In this document: one piece after another, positions 55,034 to 63,553 of the stretch
How positions within the stretch are numbered: position 1 is the stretch's first letter
Layout of the letters: every line of letters begins with the position of its first letter
Origin: Legionella santicrucis
Lineage (GTDB): Bacteria; Pseudomonadota; Gammaproteobacteria; Legionellales; Legionellaceae
Direction of reading: 5' to 3'
Assembly: GCF_001468135.1 (NCBI RefSeq)
Contig: NZ_LNYU01000091.1
Span: 225,850 to 289,849 of the forward strand
DNA length: 64,000 bases
Notes under the pieces: model-generated
What the model was told of the DNA's origin: nothing
The model's input: only the letters and a program-made list of their open reading frames with translations
Database searches by the model: none
Made by a program: the position numbers and the translations under genes

Positions 55034-55438
55034 CTAGCCACTAGTATAAACAGTACCAGTAGGACCAGCAGTTGTACCACCGCTTGAGCCAAACATTGTT
55101 GTTCCGGTAACACCTAAAATAGAAGGTAGGAACAATAACGCAGCTGCGATAAAAACTAGAGCGATTGGTGTTCCTATTGGAATTTGAGTTGGGTTATCTT
55201 TGTGCTGTTTAAATTTCATAATCGCACCAATAGAGAATCCCAAACCCGCTAAATAAGAACCAGCAGTGATTAATTTGGTTAAGTTTGTAAATGATGAGGT
55301 AATTTGTGATGCCATGGCACCTACACTCATACCACCTGCAGCTGCATCTTGGCTGACTAAGGCCAATATGCCCAAACAAACCATACTGGATAACCAATAT
55401 TTATAACTTGATTTACTCATGACTTTACTTTTCACCAT
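55034..55438 (-). CDS. icmD: Dot/Icm inner-membrane protein IcmD (DotP)
   Basis: The protein has 134 aa from the ATG at 55438, preceded by GGGGAG; an earlier frame start at 55483 abuts icmC and lacks a site. L. pneumophila IcmD is about the same size. It has three hydrophobic segments: YKYWLSSMVCLGILALVS, a middle segment from ITAGSYLAGLGFSIGAI and IALVFIAAALLFLPSILGV. It is related to IcmC, the next gene upstream, and the pair share the LITAGSYL/LITGGAYL sequence. Confidence 0.92.
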   Translation of the reverse strand: MVKSKVMSKSSYKYWLSSMVCLGILALVSQDAAAGGMSVGAMASQITSSFTNLTKLITAGSYLAGLGFSIGAIMKFKQHKDNPTQIPIGTPIALVFIAAALLFLPSILGVTGTTMFGSSGGTTAGPTGTVYTSG

Positions 55439-55483
55439 ATTTCTCCCCAATTTTAAAATTAAACTAAAAAACAATTTGTACAA

Positions 55484-56062
55484 TTAAGAACCATACAATG
55501 TATTATTAATCATTTGAATAGTACCTACTATATTAATTGCCAGTATTCCTCCAAAAACATGGATTAAACCCTTTCCAGTCCCTCCTGGTGGTTGTCCCTG
55601 TGAAGCAGAACGTGCAATCAACACCCACCCCCTTACAAAGGCAACTAAGCCAATGACTTGAATAACAATCGTAAGTGATCTTCCAACAGGACTTGAAGTA
55701 CCAAAAAGCGTATCCAGCGTTGGATTACTACCACCTGTTGGTGCATACTGAAGAACATTTGTATAACCGAACGTCGTTTGCATCATTGTTTCAAATGCAG
55801 ATGGAAAATAAATAAATAATGCGCCCACGAACAAATAAATTACAGGTTCTTTGATACTCGTATTATTCGACATCATTGTTCGTGCTTCACCATATACCTT
55901 TAAACTATATATTGCCTTGAATAAAAAAGCACAACCAATTAGATAAGCGCCACCTGTAATTAAACGCTCTACAGGTATTAAATTATTTGCAACATTCACC
56001 AGAATGTTTATTTCACTTGATAACCAACACGCTGCTGTTCCGCCTGTACATGTATCAGCCAT
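55484..56062 (-). CDS. icmC: Dot/Icm inner-membrane protein IcmC (DotE)
   Basis: The protein has 192 aa from the ATG at 56062 (GAGG upstream); an in-frame TTG at 56074 overlaps icmG. Four hydrophobic segments are visible, including LITGGAYLIGCAFLFKAIYS and EPVIYLFVGALFIYFPSAF. It is an IcmC/IcmD/IcmV-type polytopic protein needed for secretion. Confidence 0.92.
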   Translation of the reverse strand: MADTCTGGTAACWLSSEINILVNVANNLIPVERLITGGAYLIGCAFLFKAIYSLKVYGEARTMMSNNTSIKEPVIYLFVGALFIYFPSAFETMMQTTFGYTNVLQYAPTGGSNPTLDTLFGTSSPVGRSLTIVIQVIGLVAFVRGWVLIARSASQGQPPGGTGKGLIHVFGGILAINIVGTIQMINNTLYGS

Positions 56063-56070
56063 ACTAAACC

Positions 56071-56907
56071 TCAACTATCGTCTTGACTAAACCTAATTAC
56101 TCGACCTGAGCTCGTTAACACGCGACCCTGTAAAGAATCGATTAGTTTCACTACCCCATATCCTTCGATTTTTGATCCTTCTCTTACTGTAAGTGTAGAA
56201 CCATTTGCGCCAATTAGCCAAGCTCGACCAGGAATTACTGCATTAATATAATAAATTATTTGAGGTGCTGATGGTTGAACATGAATTATCCTCTTGATTA
56301 ATTTAGGTTTTGTACGTTCCATCAACACGTTAATTTCTTCAGATTGTTTTGCTACTTGATTGCTTAAATCACTGATTACTTGATTAAGTTTAGTGATTTG
56401 CGCGCTTAGAGCATTAACATTATTGTTAACATTACCCACTTGTTGATTCACTGAACTAACCTCTGATTGAACTGTTTGTTGTGTCACTTCAATGGAGGCT
56501 ACTTTTTGTTTTAACTCTTTGCCCACCTCAACAACTGGTTGTTGGAGGACTGGTTGTACTTGAGGCTGTTGTATTGGTTCTTGCGGAATTTCCGTTTGAG
56601 GAAGCGGCTGTGGCTGAGGAGATGGAGTGACTTCAGCTACAGGAGTAGGAGTTATATTTTCATCAGTAGGAACTTTAGTCGATTTTCCAAAAAAGATCCC
56701 ACCAATAAACTTATACATTAACATAATAAATACAACAACACCTATCGCTATTAAGGCATTGCGCTTAATGTTTTTTCTTGGCTCCCCTCCGCCTTGCCCC
56801 ATAGGAGCAGTGCTTTTGGGACTGTATTCAGGATTCTCAATAGATTCATTTTCTAAAGAATCTAATTCAGCGAATTTATACTCATCATTTTGATCATTAT
56901 CTGCCAT
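56071..56907 (-). CDS. icmG: Dot/Icm core-complex protein IcmG (DotF)
   Basis: This 278-aa bitopic protein has an acidic cytoplasmic N-terminus, a membrane segment at about 50-72 (LIAIGVVVFIMLMYKFIGGI) and a Pro/Gln-rich periplasmic linker. A coiled coil (about 135-195) is followed by a C-terminal beta domain (WLIGANGSTLTVREGSKI). DotF occupies the periplasmic wings of the Dot/Icm core. L. pneumophila IcmG is slightly shorter (about 269 aa). Confidence 0.93.
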   Translation of the reverse strand: MADNDQNDEYKFAELDSLENESIENPEYSPKSTAPMGQGGGEPRKNIKRNALIAIGVVVFIMLMYKFIGGIFFGKSTKVPTDENITPTPVAEVTPSPQPQPLPQTEIPQEPIQQPQVQPVLQQPVVEVGKELKQKVASIEVTQQTVQSEVSSVNQQVGNVNNNVNALSAQITKLNQVISDLSNQVAKQSEEINVLMERTKPKLIKRIIHVQPSAPQIIYYINAVIPGRAWLIGANGSTLTVREGSKIEGYGVVKLIDSLQGRVLTSSGRVIRFSQDDS

Positions 56908-56919
56908 TTTTACCCGCCA

Positions 56920-59900
56920 TTAAATAGATTTTACATCTTGAGTAAATAAAACACCTACAGGAGTTCCTGAATAAACCTCGACGGTTGGAGGTGTATTAAA
57001 TAATACCTGGGCTTGTTGTCCCCATGTCTTACCAACATCAGCCAACGCAATTACCGCATTTTCCAAGGTAGAGCGACCAACACCATTCGCAATGGTCACA
57101 TTATTACCGGCACCTGTACCACCAATAGTTACTGTTGTATTCGCGGACTGGAATGCATTTCCAAATCCCTCTAAAAATGAGGAAGCAAATAAGGAACCAT
57201 AACGTAATAGATAATGATTATTGGTTTTACTTGAAAGAGCAGTCCTTGCCGTATTGGGATCAATTGCATAGGCAGAAATTGAAATTGTTTTTGGGGCGCC
57301 TGGAATTGACATTGTATTAAATGTAATAATCATTTTGTTAGCGTTTGAAGGCAAATTAAAGCTACCAATTAACTTAGTACCTTTAAGTCTTCCCGAAATA
57401 ATGGTAGCAAGAATAGGTCCTGGCTCATCACTATTGACTGAAGTATCAATCACAGCAAAAAGTACATCACCAGTCTTAATCATATTGACATCATTATTTG
57501 ATATTACAGTTGTTGTAGATTGAGTGGTAGTGCCTCCTGTCGCAACAGAACCTGCTGCTGCAACCGCTACAGCTTTTTCTCCTGTATTTCCTTCACTATA
57601 AGCTTGCGCAGGCACACCTTTCCAATCGTTTAACAATGCATTTGCCGCGTTTAACATGTCATTACTTTTTTGTGCAATTTTTTGTTGGTATTTTTGTTCC
57701 GCAGCCTGCTGATTCTGTTTATTTAATATTGCTTGTAGCTGCTGATTACTGTTATTACTAGCACCACCTGGCGTTGTGGTGGCTGCAGCTTGCCCTACAG
57801 CGGGTATGCCATTAAGATTAAATGCTCCTTGTTGCATATTTGGATTACCCAAACCAGCCACTTCTGATGAAGCATTAAATCCAGCGCTTTGTATTTGAGA
57901 AGCACTTAATCCCGCATTTTTTAAATCGTCAGCACTATATCCAGCATCAACCAAATCTTTTGCTCCAAAACCCGCAGCTCTTAGCTGTGTTGCACTAAAT
58001 CCTGCATCTTTTAAATCCTTAGCACTAAAACCTGCATCTTTTAATTCAGTAGCACTATAACCTGCATCCTTTAACTCTTTAGCACTATAACCTGCGTCTT
58101 TTAGCTCTTTAGCGCTAAAACCCGCAGCTTTCAATTGAGCAGCGCTAAAACCTGCATCCTTCAATTCTTTAGCACTAAAACCTGCATCTTTTAATTCTTT
58201 AGCACTAAATCCTGCATTTTTTAAGTCCGCAGCGCTAAAACCCGCATCTTTTAATTCTTTAGCACTAAAACCTGCATTTTTTAAGTCCGCAGCGCTAAAA
58301 CCTGCATCCTTTAGTTCTTTAGCACTAAAACCTGCATCTTTTAAATCTTTTGCACTAAATCCAGCATTCCTTAATTCAGCTGCAGTAAAACCTGCATCTT
58401 TAAGCTCTTTAGCTGTATAACCAGCATCCTTTAATGCTTTTGCCGAACATCCTAAAGTCTTCTTAATTGCCAAAGCACTAACACCAGCTGCTCTTGCTCT
58501 TTTCAAAGATTCAACACTGCAATCTGCGACCCGTCCAGCTGCAATTGTATCTGCTGGGGTGAGTCCTGCATTTGCTAAATCCTTATTAGTGTATCCACCT
58601 GTAAGTAGTTGCGAGGGCGTAAATCCTGCATCAAGCAAGGATTGAGCGCCAAAACCGGCATTTTTTAAATCTGACGCAGTAAATCCTACATCCTTTAGAT
58701 CCTTGGCACTAAATCCTGCATTTTTTAAATCTGATGCAGTAAATCCAGCATTCTTTAAATCAGCAGCACTAAATCCTGCATTTTTTAATTCAGCGGCGGT
58801 AAATCCCGCACCTCTTAGATCCTCAGCACTAAACCCTGCATTTTTTAAATCTGCAGCACTAAACCCTGCTGCTTTTAATTGTTCTGCGCTGCATCCGGCA
58901 TTTTGTCTAATAAGTGCGGCACTCACTCCGGCTGCCCGCTCTCTTTTTAGTGCAGCAACATCACAGCCAGCATTCTTTATCGCATCAGGAGTAAATCCTG
59001 CTGCTAATGGTCCCTGTGCTGCATTGATATCTGCTGGAGAGTAGCCTGCACTAGCAAGATTTTGCGGTGTAAAACCAGCATTTAATAAATCCCTGGCAGT
59101 ATACCCTGCCGCCTTCAGCACTGAGGGAGTAAAGCCAGCATTTTTCAGATCCTTAACACTAAATCCTGCATTTTTTAAATCTGCGGCACTAAACCCCGCA
59201 TTTTTTAGGTCTGCAGCACTAAATCCGGCATTTTTTAAATCCGTCGCACTAAATCCGGCATTTTTTAAATCTGCGGCAGTAAATCCGGCTGCTTTTAACT
59301 GTGCTGCGCTACATCCCGCGTATCGTGTAATGAGTTCGGCACTAAACCCAGCTGCTTTTTCTCTTCTTAAAGCATCTACATCACACCCCGCTTTCTTTAT
59401 ATCATCAGGTGTAATTCCTGCTGGTAATTGTCCTTGTGCGGCATTAATATCTGCTGGAGAATAACCGGCATTAGTAAGCTCTTGGGGTGTAAAACCAGAA
59501 TTTAATAGATCTCTGGCAGTGTATCCTGCTGCCTTTAATTCTGCAGGAGTAAAGCCCGCATTTTTAAGATCTCTGGCACTAAATCCTGCATTTTTTAAAT
59601 CAGATGGAGTAAAACCTAAAGCTTTTAGATCACCAATGCTAAATCCTGCATTTTTTAAATCTGCAGCAGTAAACCCTGCTGCTTTTAAATCAGCCGCACT
59701 AAACCCTGCTGCTTTTAAATCAGCCGCACTAAATCCTGCTGCTTTTAAATCAGCCGCACTAAATCCTGCTGCTTTTAAATCAGCTGCACTAAATCCTGCA
59801 TCTTTTAAATCAGCTGCGCTAAATCCCGCTGCTTTTAATTGTGCTGCGCTGCATCCCGCATATTGTCTAATAAGCGCCGCACTAACTCCTGCTGCCCTTT

Positions 59901-61491
59901 CTTTTTTTAATGCATCAACGTTACATCCCGCTTTCTTTATATCATCAGGCGTAATTCCTGGGGGTAACAGACCCTGTGCTGCATTAATATCTGCAGGAGA
60001 ATAACCTGCAGCCTGTAGTGCATCAGGAGTAAAACCTGCGTTTTTTAGATCTCTTGCACTAAATCCTGCTGCTCTTAAGTCTGCTGGATTAAACCCTGCA
60101 TTTTTTAGATCTTGGGCACTAAATCCTGCCTCTTTTAAATCTGCAGCGCTAAGTCCCGCCGCTTTCAAGTCTGCCGCACTAAATCCAGCATCTTTTAAAT
60201 TTTTGGGACTAAAACCAGCATTCTTTAAATCATTGGCAGTAAAACCTGCTGCCTTTAGGGCTGCAGCACTACAACCTGCATATTGCTTAATAAGCGCGGC
60301 ACTAACTCCTGCTGCCCTTTCTTTTTTTAATGAATCGACATCACATCCAGCTTTTTTAATATCGTCAGGGGTAATTCCAGGAGGCAGTTCTGTTTCTGCT
60401 GCTTTAATGTCTGCTGGAGAATAACCTAAGTTTGCAAGATCCTCAGGGGTAAATCCTGCATTTAATAAATCTCTAGCAGAGTACCCTGCAGCCTTTAGTT
60501 CTTCAGGTGAATAACCTGCTCTTCTTAAATCTGCTGCACTAAATCCCGCATCACGTAATTCTTTAGCAGTAAAACCGGCTGCTTTTAATTGTGCCGCACT
60601 ACATCCGCTAATACGTCGAATAGCGGAAGCAGTAACACCTGACTTACGCAATTTAGTTAAAGCATCAACGCTACATCCTGCTTTTAGAACATCAGCAGCA
60701 CTCACTCCGTTAGGTAAACCGCTGGCTTTAGCGATTTCTTCTGGAGAATACCCTGCTCCTTTAAGTTCATCATCAGAAAAACCCGCATCTTTAAGTTCTT
60801 GGGCTGTAAATCCTGCATTGCGTAATTCACAAGCATTAAAACCACAATCCTTTAATCGACTAGCACTATAGCCAGCATCTTTAAGTTGTCTTGCATTGTA
60901 TCCTGCCGCTTTCAATTCTTTACAGGGACAAACTTGACCTAGATCTTTTAAACCGTAACCATTATCTTTTAGCTGTGCGCAACTGCATGCTGCCTTTAAA
61001 TCACTTAATTGAGCCCCTTGACTTACAACCTGCGACACAGCGGCTTTAGAGCACCCTCCATTTTGTAGTGCTTGCAACCAAAGACTTTTTTGAGATCCTT
61101 CCTCATTTTCTCTGGCTAAAGTAACAAAACCAACACCTGCTTGTCCGCCTTGTGAACCAATAACTCCGACACCTTCACCCAAGGCTTGTGTTCTAATGAT
61201 TGTTGGAATAGCACTCCCACCAGTTTTCTCTGCTTTTTGTGCCTGGTTGACATTTTGCTCTTCCTGCAAGCGAGCATATTGTGCTGTAGGATTAAGAACA
61301 CCAGGAATTGATTGAATAGCTCCTGGAGCATGGCTAAGAGTTGCTGTAGCTGATGGCCCAGAACCAGCTCCTCTTAATTTTATGTATCCTATCACTACAG
61401 CTAAAATTAATAAGGATAATGTAAAAATAATAATAACCCGAGTACGCGTATTCGAAAAAAGCGACTTTAAATTTTCTTTTTTTCCAGCCAT
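56920..61491 (-). CDS. icmE: Dot/Icm core-complex channel protein IcmE (DotG), greatly enlarged repeat region
   Basis: At 1523 aa this is far longer than L. pneumophila DotG (about 1048 aa). It has an N-terminal membrane anchor (about 19-37), a Gln/Gly-rich stretch, then about 1,000 residues (about 165-1205) of decapeptide repeats of the form AG[FY][ST]AxxLKx. Six Cys-containing linkers such as CDVDSLKKERAAGVSAALI break the array. The C-terminal 180 residues (GDVLFAVIDTSVNSDEPGPI to VGVLFTQDVKSI) are the VirB10/TrbI-like domain that forms the outer channel. It lies in operon with icmK and icmG, which it adjoins within 0-12 bp. Confidence 0.95.
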   Translation of the reverse strand: MAGKKENLKSLFSNTRTRVIIIFTLSLLILAVVIGYIKLRGAGSGPSATATLSHAPGAIQSIPGVLNPTAQYARLQEEQNVNQAQKAEKTGGSAIPTIIRTQALGEGVGVIGSQGGQAGVGFVTLARENEEGSQKSLWLQALQNGGCSKAAVSQVVSQGAQLSDLKAACSCAQLKDNGYGLKDLGQVCPCKELKAAGYNARQLKDAGYSASRLKDCGFNACELRNAGFTAQELKDAGFSDDELKGAGYSPEEIAKASGLPNGVSAADVLKAGCSVDALTKLRKSGVTASAIRRISGCSAAQLKAAGFTAKELRDAGFSAADLRRAGYSPEELKAAGYSARDLLNAGFTPEDLANLGYSPADIKAAETELPPGITPDDIKKAGCDVDSLKKERAAGVSAALIKQYAGCSAAALKAAGFTANDLKNAGFSPKNLKDAGFSAADLKAAGLSAADLKEAGFSAQDLKNAGFNPADLRAAGFSARDLKNAGFTPDALQAAGYSPADINAAQGLLPPGITPDDIKKAGCNVDALKKERAAGVSAALIRQYAGCSAAQLKAAGFSAADLKDAGFSAADLKAAGFSAADLKAAGFSAADLKAAGFSAADLKAAGFTAADLKNAGFSIGDLKALGFTPSDLKNAGFSARDLKNAGFTPAELKAAGYTARDLLNSGFTPQELTNAGYSPADINAAQGQLPAGITPDDIKKAGCDVDALRREKAAGFSAELITRYAGCSAAQLKAAGFTAADLKNAGFSATDLKNAGFSAADLKNAGFSAADLKNAGFSVKDLKNAGFTPSVLKAAGYTARDLLNAGFTPQNLASAGYSPADINAAQGPLAAGFTPDAIKNAGCDVAALKRERAAGVSAALIRQNAGCSAEQLKAAGFSAADLKNAGFSAEDLRGAGFTAAELKNAGFSAADLKNAGFTASDLKNAGFSAKDLKDVGFTASDLKNAGFGAQSLLDAGFTPSQLLTGGYTNKDLANAGLTPADTIAAGRVADCSVESLKRARAAGVSALAIKKTLGCSAKALKDAGYTAKELKDAGFTAAELRNAGFSAKDLKDAGFSAKELKDAGFSAADLKNAGFSAKELKDAGFSAADLKNAGFSAKELKDAGFSAKELKDAGFSAAQLKAAGFSAKELKDAGYSAKELKDAGYSATELKDAGFSAKDLKDAGFSATQLRAAGFGAKDLVDAGYSADDLKNAGLSASQIQSAGFNASSEVAGLGNPNMQQGAFNLNGIPAVGQAAATTTPGGASNNSNQQLQAILNKQNQQAAEQKYQQKIAQKSNDMLNAANALLNDWKGVPAQAYSEGNTGEKAVAVAAAGSVATGGTTTQSTTTVISNNDVNMIKTGDVLFAVIDTSVNSDEPGPILATIISGRLKGTKLIGSFNLPSNANKMIITFNTMSIPGAPKTISISAYAIDPNTARTALSSKTNNHYLLRYGSLFASSFLEGFGNAFQSANTTVTIGGTGAGNNVTIANGVGRSTLENAVIALADVGKTWGQQAQVLFNTPPTVEVYSGTPVGVLFTQDVKSI
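57900..60985 (-). repeat. 30-bp in-frame tandem repeat array within icmE
   Basis: Units of 30 bp encode ten residues each. Units 59671-59700 and 59701-59730 are identical, and the next two differ by only one or two bases. Longer-period copies (60 bp, alternating AKELKD and AADLKN units) occur at about 58150-58340. Near-identity points to recent duplication or gene conversion. Six higher-order blocks of about 300-420 bp each end with a Cys-linker segment. Confidence 0.9.
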
Positions 61492-62604
61492 TTATAACCC
61501 TTCTACCTTGAGCTGCATGACCTTCCCATGCCAGGAAACTAACAATACCGGAGATTTTTGCATTTCATATGCATGCGTCCCATCTGCGCTAGTCATACTT
61601 GCTAACCAGCCCGGTGACAATATAGTAAGATTGGTTCTAACATACATTCTGTCATTGGCTAACCAAGCACGTGCATCTCCTCCTGTAATAACCAAACGTT
61701 TGCTTGCGGGAGGTGGCACGCCGTCTAAAACATGAAGAAGCAATTCGCTCGCTGAAGGAGGAATTCCCGTCTCTAAAGGCATTGTTTTAGCATTGGGCCC
61801 ATAGCCTTGTACACGTAAATCAACTCGATAATCTACCGCTTTTTGCCCGGGTATCAAGGTAAGCATCACAGGGGTATTTAAGCCTCGTAATCGAACCGCT
61901 AAATTGCCATAATTATATGCTTTCATTGCTTGAATCATAAGCGTATTGCTGGTTTTATCCCATACAATATTAAAAGCATTAGGATCGCCTAAATCATATG
62001 CGCCAATTGGCCAAGGAGCTCCTGATGAATCAAGAAATACTAACGAAGAAACAAATCCTTGTGCCAAGCGAATCACGGGTGGAGTAGAACCTGGAGATAA
62101 GTTAACAAATTGGGAAGTTGCTGTAGGCTTTGGCGGTGTTCCTGCGGGTGAGGCCTTAGCATATTCCATAGTATCATTCATTTGCTTTAATTGTACGACT
62201 TGTTCCGTGTTCAGTGGATACAAATTTTTTGTCATATCTCTAAAAGCTTTATTATTGATTACCTCTTCATCATTTTGGGTCACTATCTGTTGATCCGCAG
62301 CAGTCTGAGGTTGAGGTCCCTTACTTGGTTGTGGCTTGGGAGGCTTATAAATATCATTCGCTAATGGAATAGGAATATTATCATTTGGATTTTGAGCAGG
62401 CGCATTTGCTGTTACCGCAGAATTTTGTCCTGCTTGTGCCGCCTGATTTTGTCCTGCTGGTTGATTTTGTGACAAACGTTGCTGCAACAAACGTAACTGC
62501 TGTAATGCTTGTTGCGCACTGTCATCCTGCGCAAAAGATGAACCAATCATGGAGTAAGTTCCACAAAGAAAACAAAATTTTACAAACCAATTCAACTTGC
62601 TCAT
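61492..62604 (-). CDS. icmK: Dot/Icm outer-membrane core protein IcmK (DotH)
   Basis: The 370-aa precursor has a signal peptide ending at SFAQDDS. A Gln/Asn/Pro-rich linker (about 35-105) is followed by a VirB9-like beta domain with INLSPG-type strands (TSQFVNLSPGSTPPVIRLA), SLVFLDSSGAPWPI and a C-terminal YVRTNLTILSPGW segment. It is part of the Dot/Icm outer-membrane complex with DotC and DotD. The stop abuts icmE, and the start overlaps the icmL stop. Confidence 0.94.
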   Translation of the reverse strand: MSKLNWFVKFCFLCGTYSMIGSSFAQDDSAQQALQQLRLLQQRLSQNQPAGQNQAAQAGQNSAVTANAPAQNPNDNIPIPLANDIYKPPKPQPSKGPQPQTAADQQIVTQNDEEVINNKAFRDMTKNLYPLNTEQVVQLKQMNDTMEYAKASPAGTPPKPTATSQFVNLSPGSTPPVIRLAQGFVSSLVFLDSSGAPWPIGAYDLGDPNAFNIVWDKTSNTLMIQAMKAYNYGNLAVRLRGLNTPVMLTLIPGQKAVDYRVDLRVQGYGPNAKTMPLETGIPPSASELLLHVLDGVPPPASKRLVITGGDARAWLANDRMYVRTNLTILSPGWLASMTSADGTHAYEMQKSPVLLVSWHGKVMQLKVEGL

Positions 62605-63242
62605 TAAGATACCCCACCAGCGGCAGGCCCAACTACAAATTGTGATATACCAATTCCTCTAGGCGAATTTAAAGTAGAAACACGTGTAATTAACATAGTC
62701 ACCACATTATTTTGTTGCGTAAATTCACTAGCACTTTGATAGGTTACTAATATAGGCATTTGGACACGCCAAGAATAATTTCCATTTAATACCCCTTTTT
62801 GCAAAATAATAGGTGCTCGCGTTGCTACGGCAGACACAATCAGTTTTTTCGCTTTCACTGCATCTAGGTTATTTGATTGTTGCAATGCATTAAGAAATTG
62901 ATCCCAACCTTCAGGAGTAAAAAAACCAGAAGAGGCTTGTAACTCATCCCTATAATTAACGAAATTATATGTAAATGCTGCGATTGCAGCCTGATTCGCC
63001 CATTGCAAAACTGCAGAGTCTGATTGGTTAGGTTCATTTAAAGGAAAAAGTGGTGTAATCCGACCATTAATGCTTGTAGCAAAATATTTAGGGGCCGGTG
63101 GATGAGTAATCATATATACCAGCATAAAGGCCAGTATTACATTTACTAGAAGAGCAATTAACAACGCAAGGACTACCTTACGTTGACTATCCTTATAAAA
63201 GGTGTTTCTTAATGCAACAGTTGTCAAGGCATCTTGGGCCAT
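62604..63242 (-). CDS. icmL: Dot/Icm inner-membrane protein IcmL (DotI)
   Basis: At 212 aa this matches L. pneumophila DotI. It has one membrane segment (about 23-47, LALLIALLVNVILAFMLVYM) and a periplasmic VirB8-like domain with FVNYRDELQASSGFFTPEGW and MLITRVSTLNSPRGIGISQF. DotI forms a complex with DotJ, encoded just upstream. Confidence 0.95.
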   Translation of the reverse strand: MAQDALTTVALRNTFYKDSQRKVVLALLIALLVNVILAFMLVYMITHPPAPKYFATSINGRITPLFPLNEPNQSDSAVLQWANQAAIAAFTYNFVNYRDELQASSGFFTPEGWDQFLNALQQSNNLDAVKAKKLIVSAVATRAPIILQKGVLNGNYSWRVQMPILVTYQSASEFTQQNNVVTMLITRVSTLNSPRGIGISQFVVGPAAGGVS

Positions 63243-63260
63243 AATATCCTCGTGTATAGC

Positions 63261-63545
63261 TTATTCTGGTATTAACTTATCCTCACCATCCGATGTAGGA
63301 TCAGGAGGAAGTAATGCTTGTGCTGAATAATTAGGAGATAGCATTGGATTTAATTTAATAGGTGGTACCACTCCACTTGTTGCATAAAAATCCCGTTCGG
63401 GCTCCGTTAAATACATATAAAACAACGATAAACAAAAAATGCAACTCAATATTAAAGAAAAAATCAATGCAACTATACCTCGCCTATATACATTAACATC
63501 AAACCTTTTACTTTTCTTTATCAAACTCCAGGTTTCACGACTCAT
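63261..63545 (-). CDS. icmM: Dot/Icm protein IcmM (DotJ)
   Basis: This 94-aa protein has one membrane segment (about 25-47) and resembles the N-terminal third of DotI, with RRGIVALIFSLILSCIFCLS and RDFYATSGVVPPI. It lacks the periplasmic domain. DotJ partners DotI. It lies 15 bp from icmL and 8 bp after icmN. Confidence 0.92.
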   Translation of the reverse strand: MSRETWSLIKKSKRFDVNVYRRGIVALIFSLILSCIFCLSLFYMYLTEPERDFYATSGVVPPIKLNPMLSPNYSAQALLPPDPTSDGEDKLIPE

Positions 63546-63553
63546 CGCATCCC

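Noticed and set aside
58703-60424. Long plus-strand frames rich in NPAFFKS-type repeats opposite icmE
   Set aside because: They are mirror translations of the 30-bp icmE repeats; icmE is supported by its conserved ends and operon position.
57900-60985. Possible CRISPR array because of regular short repeats
   Set aside because: The 30-bp units are contiguous with no unique spacers, stay in frame and encode the known DotG decapeptides; no cas genes are present.
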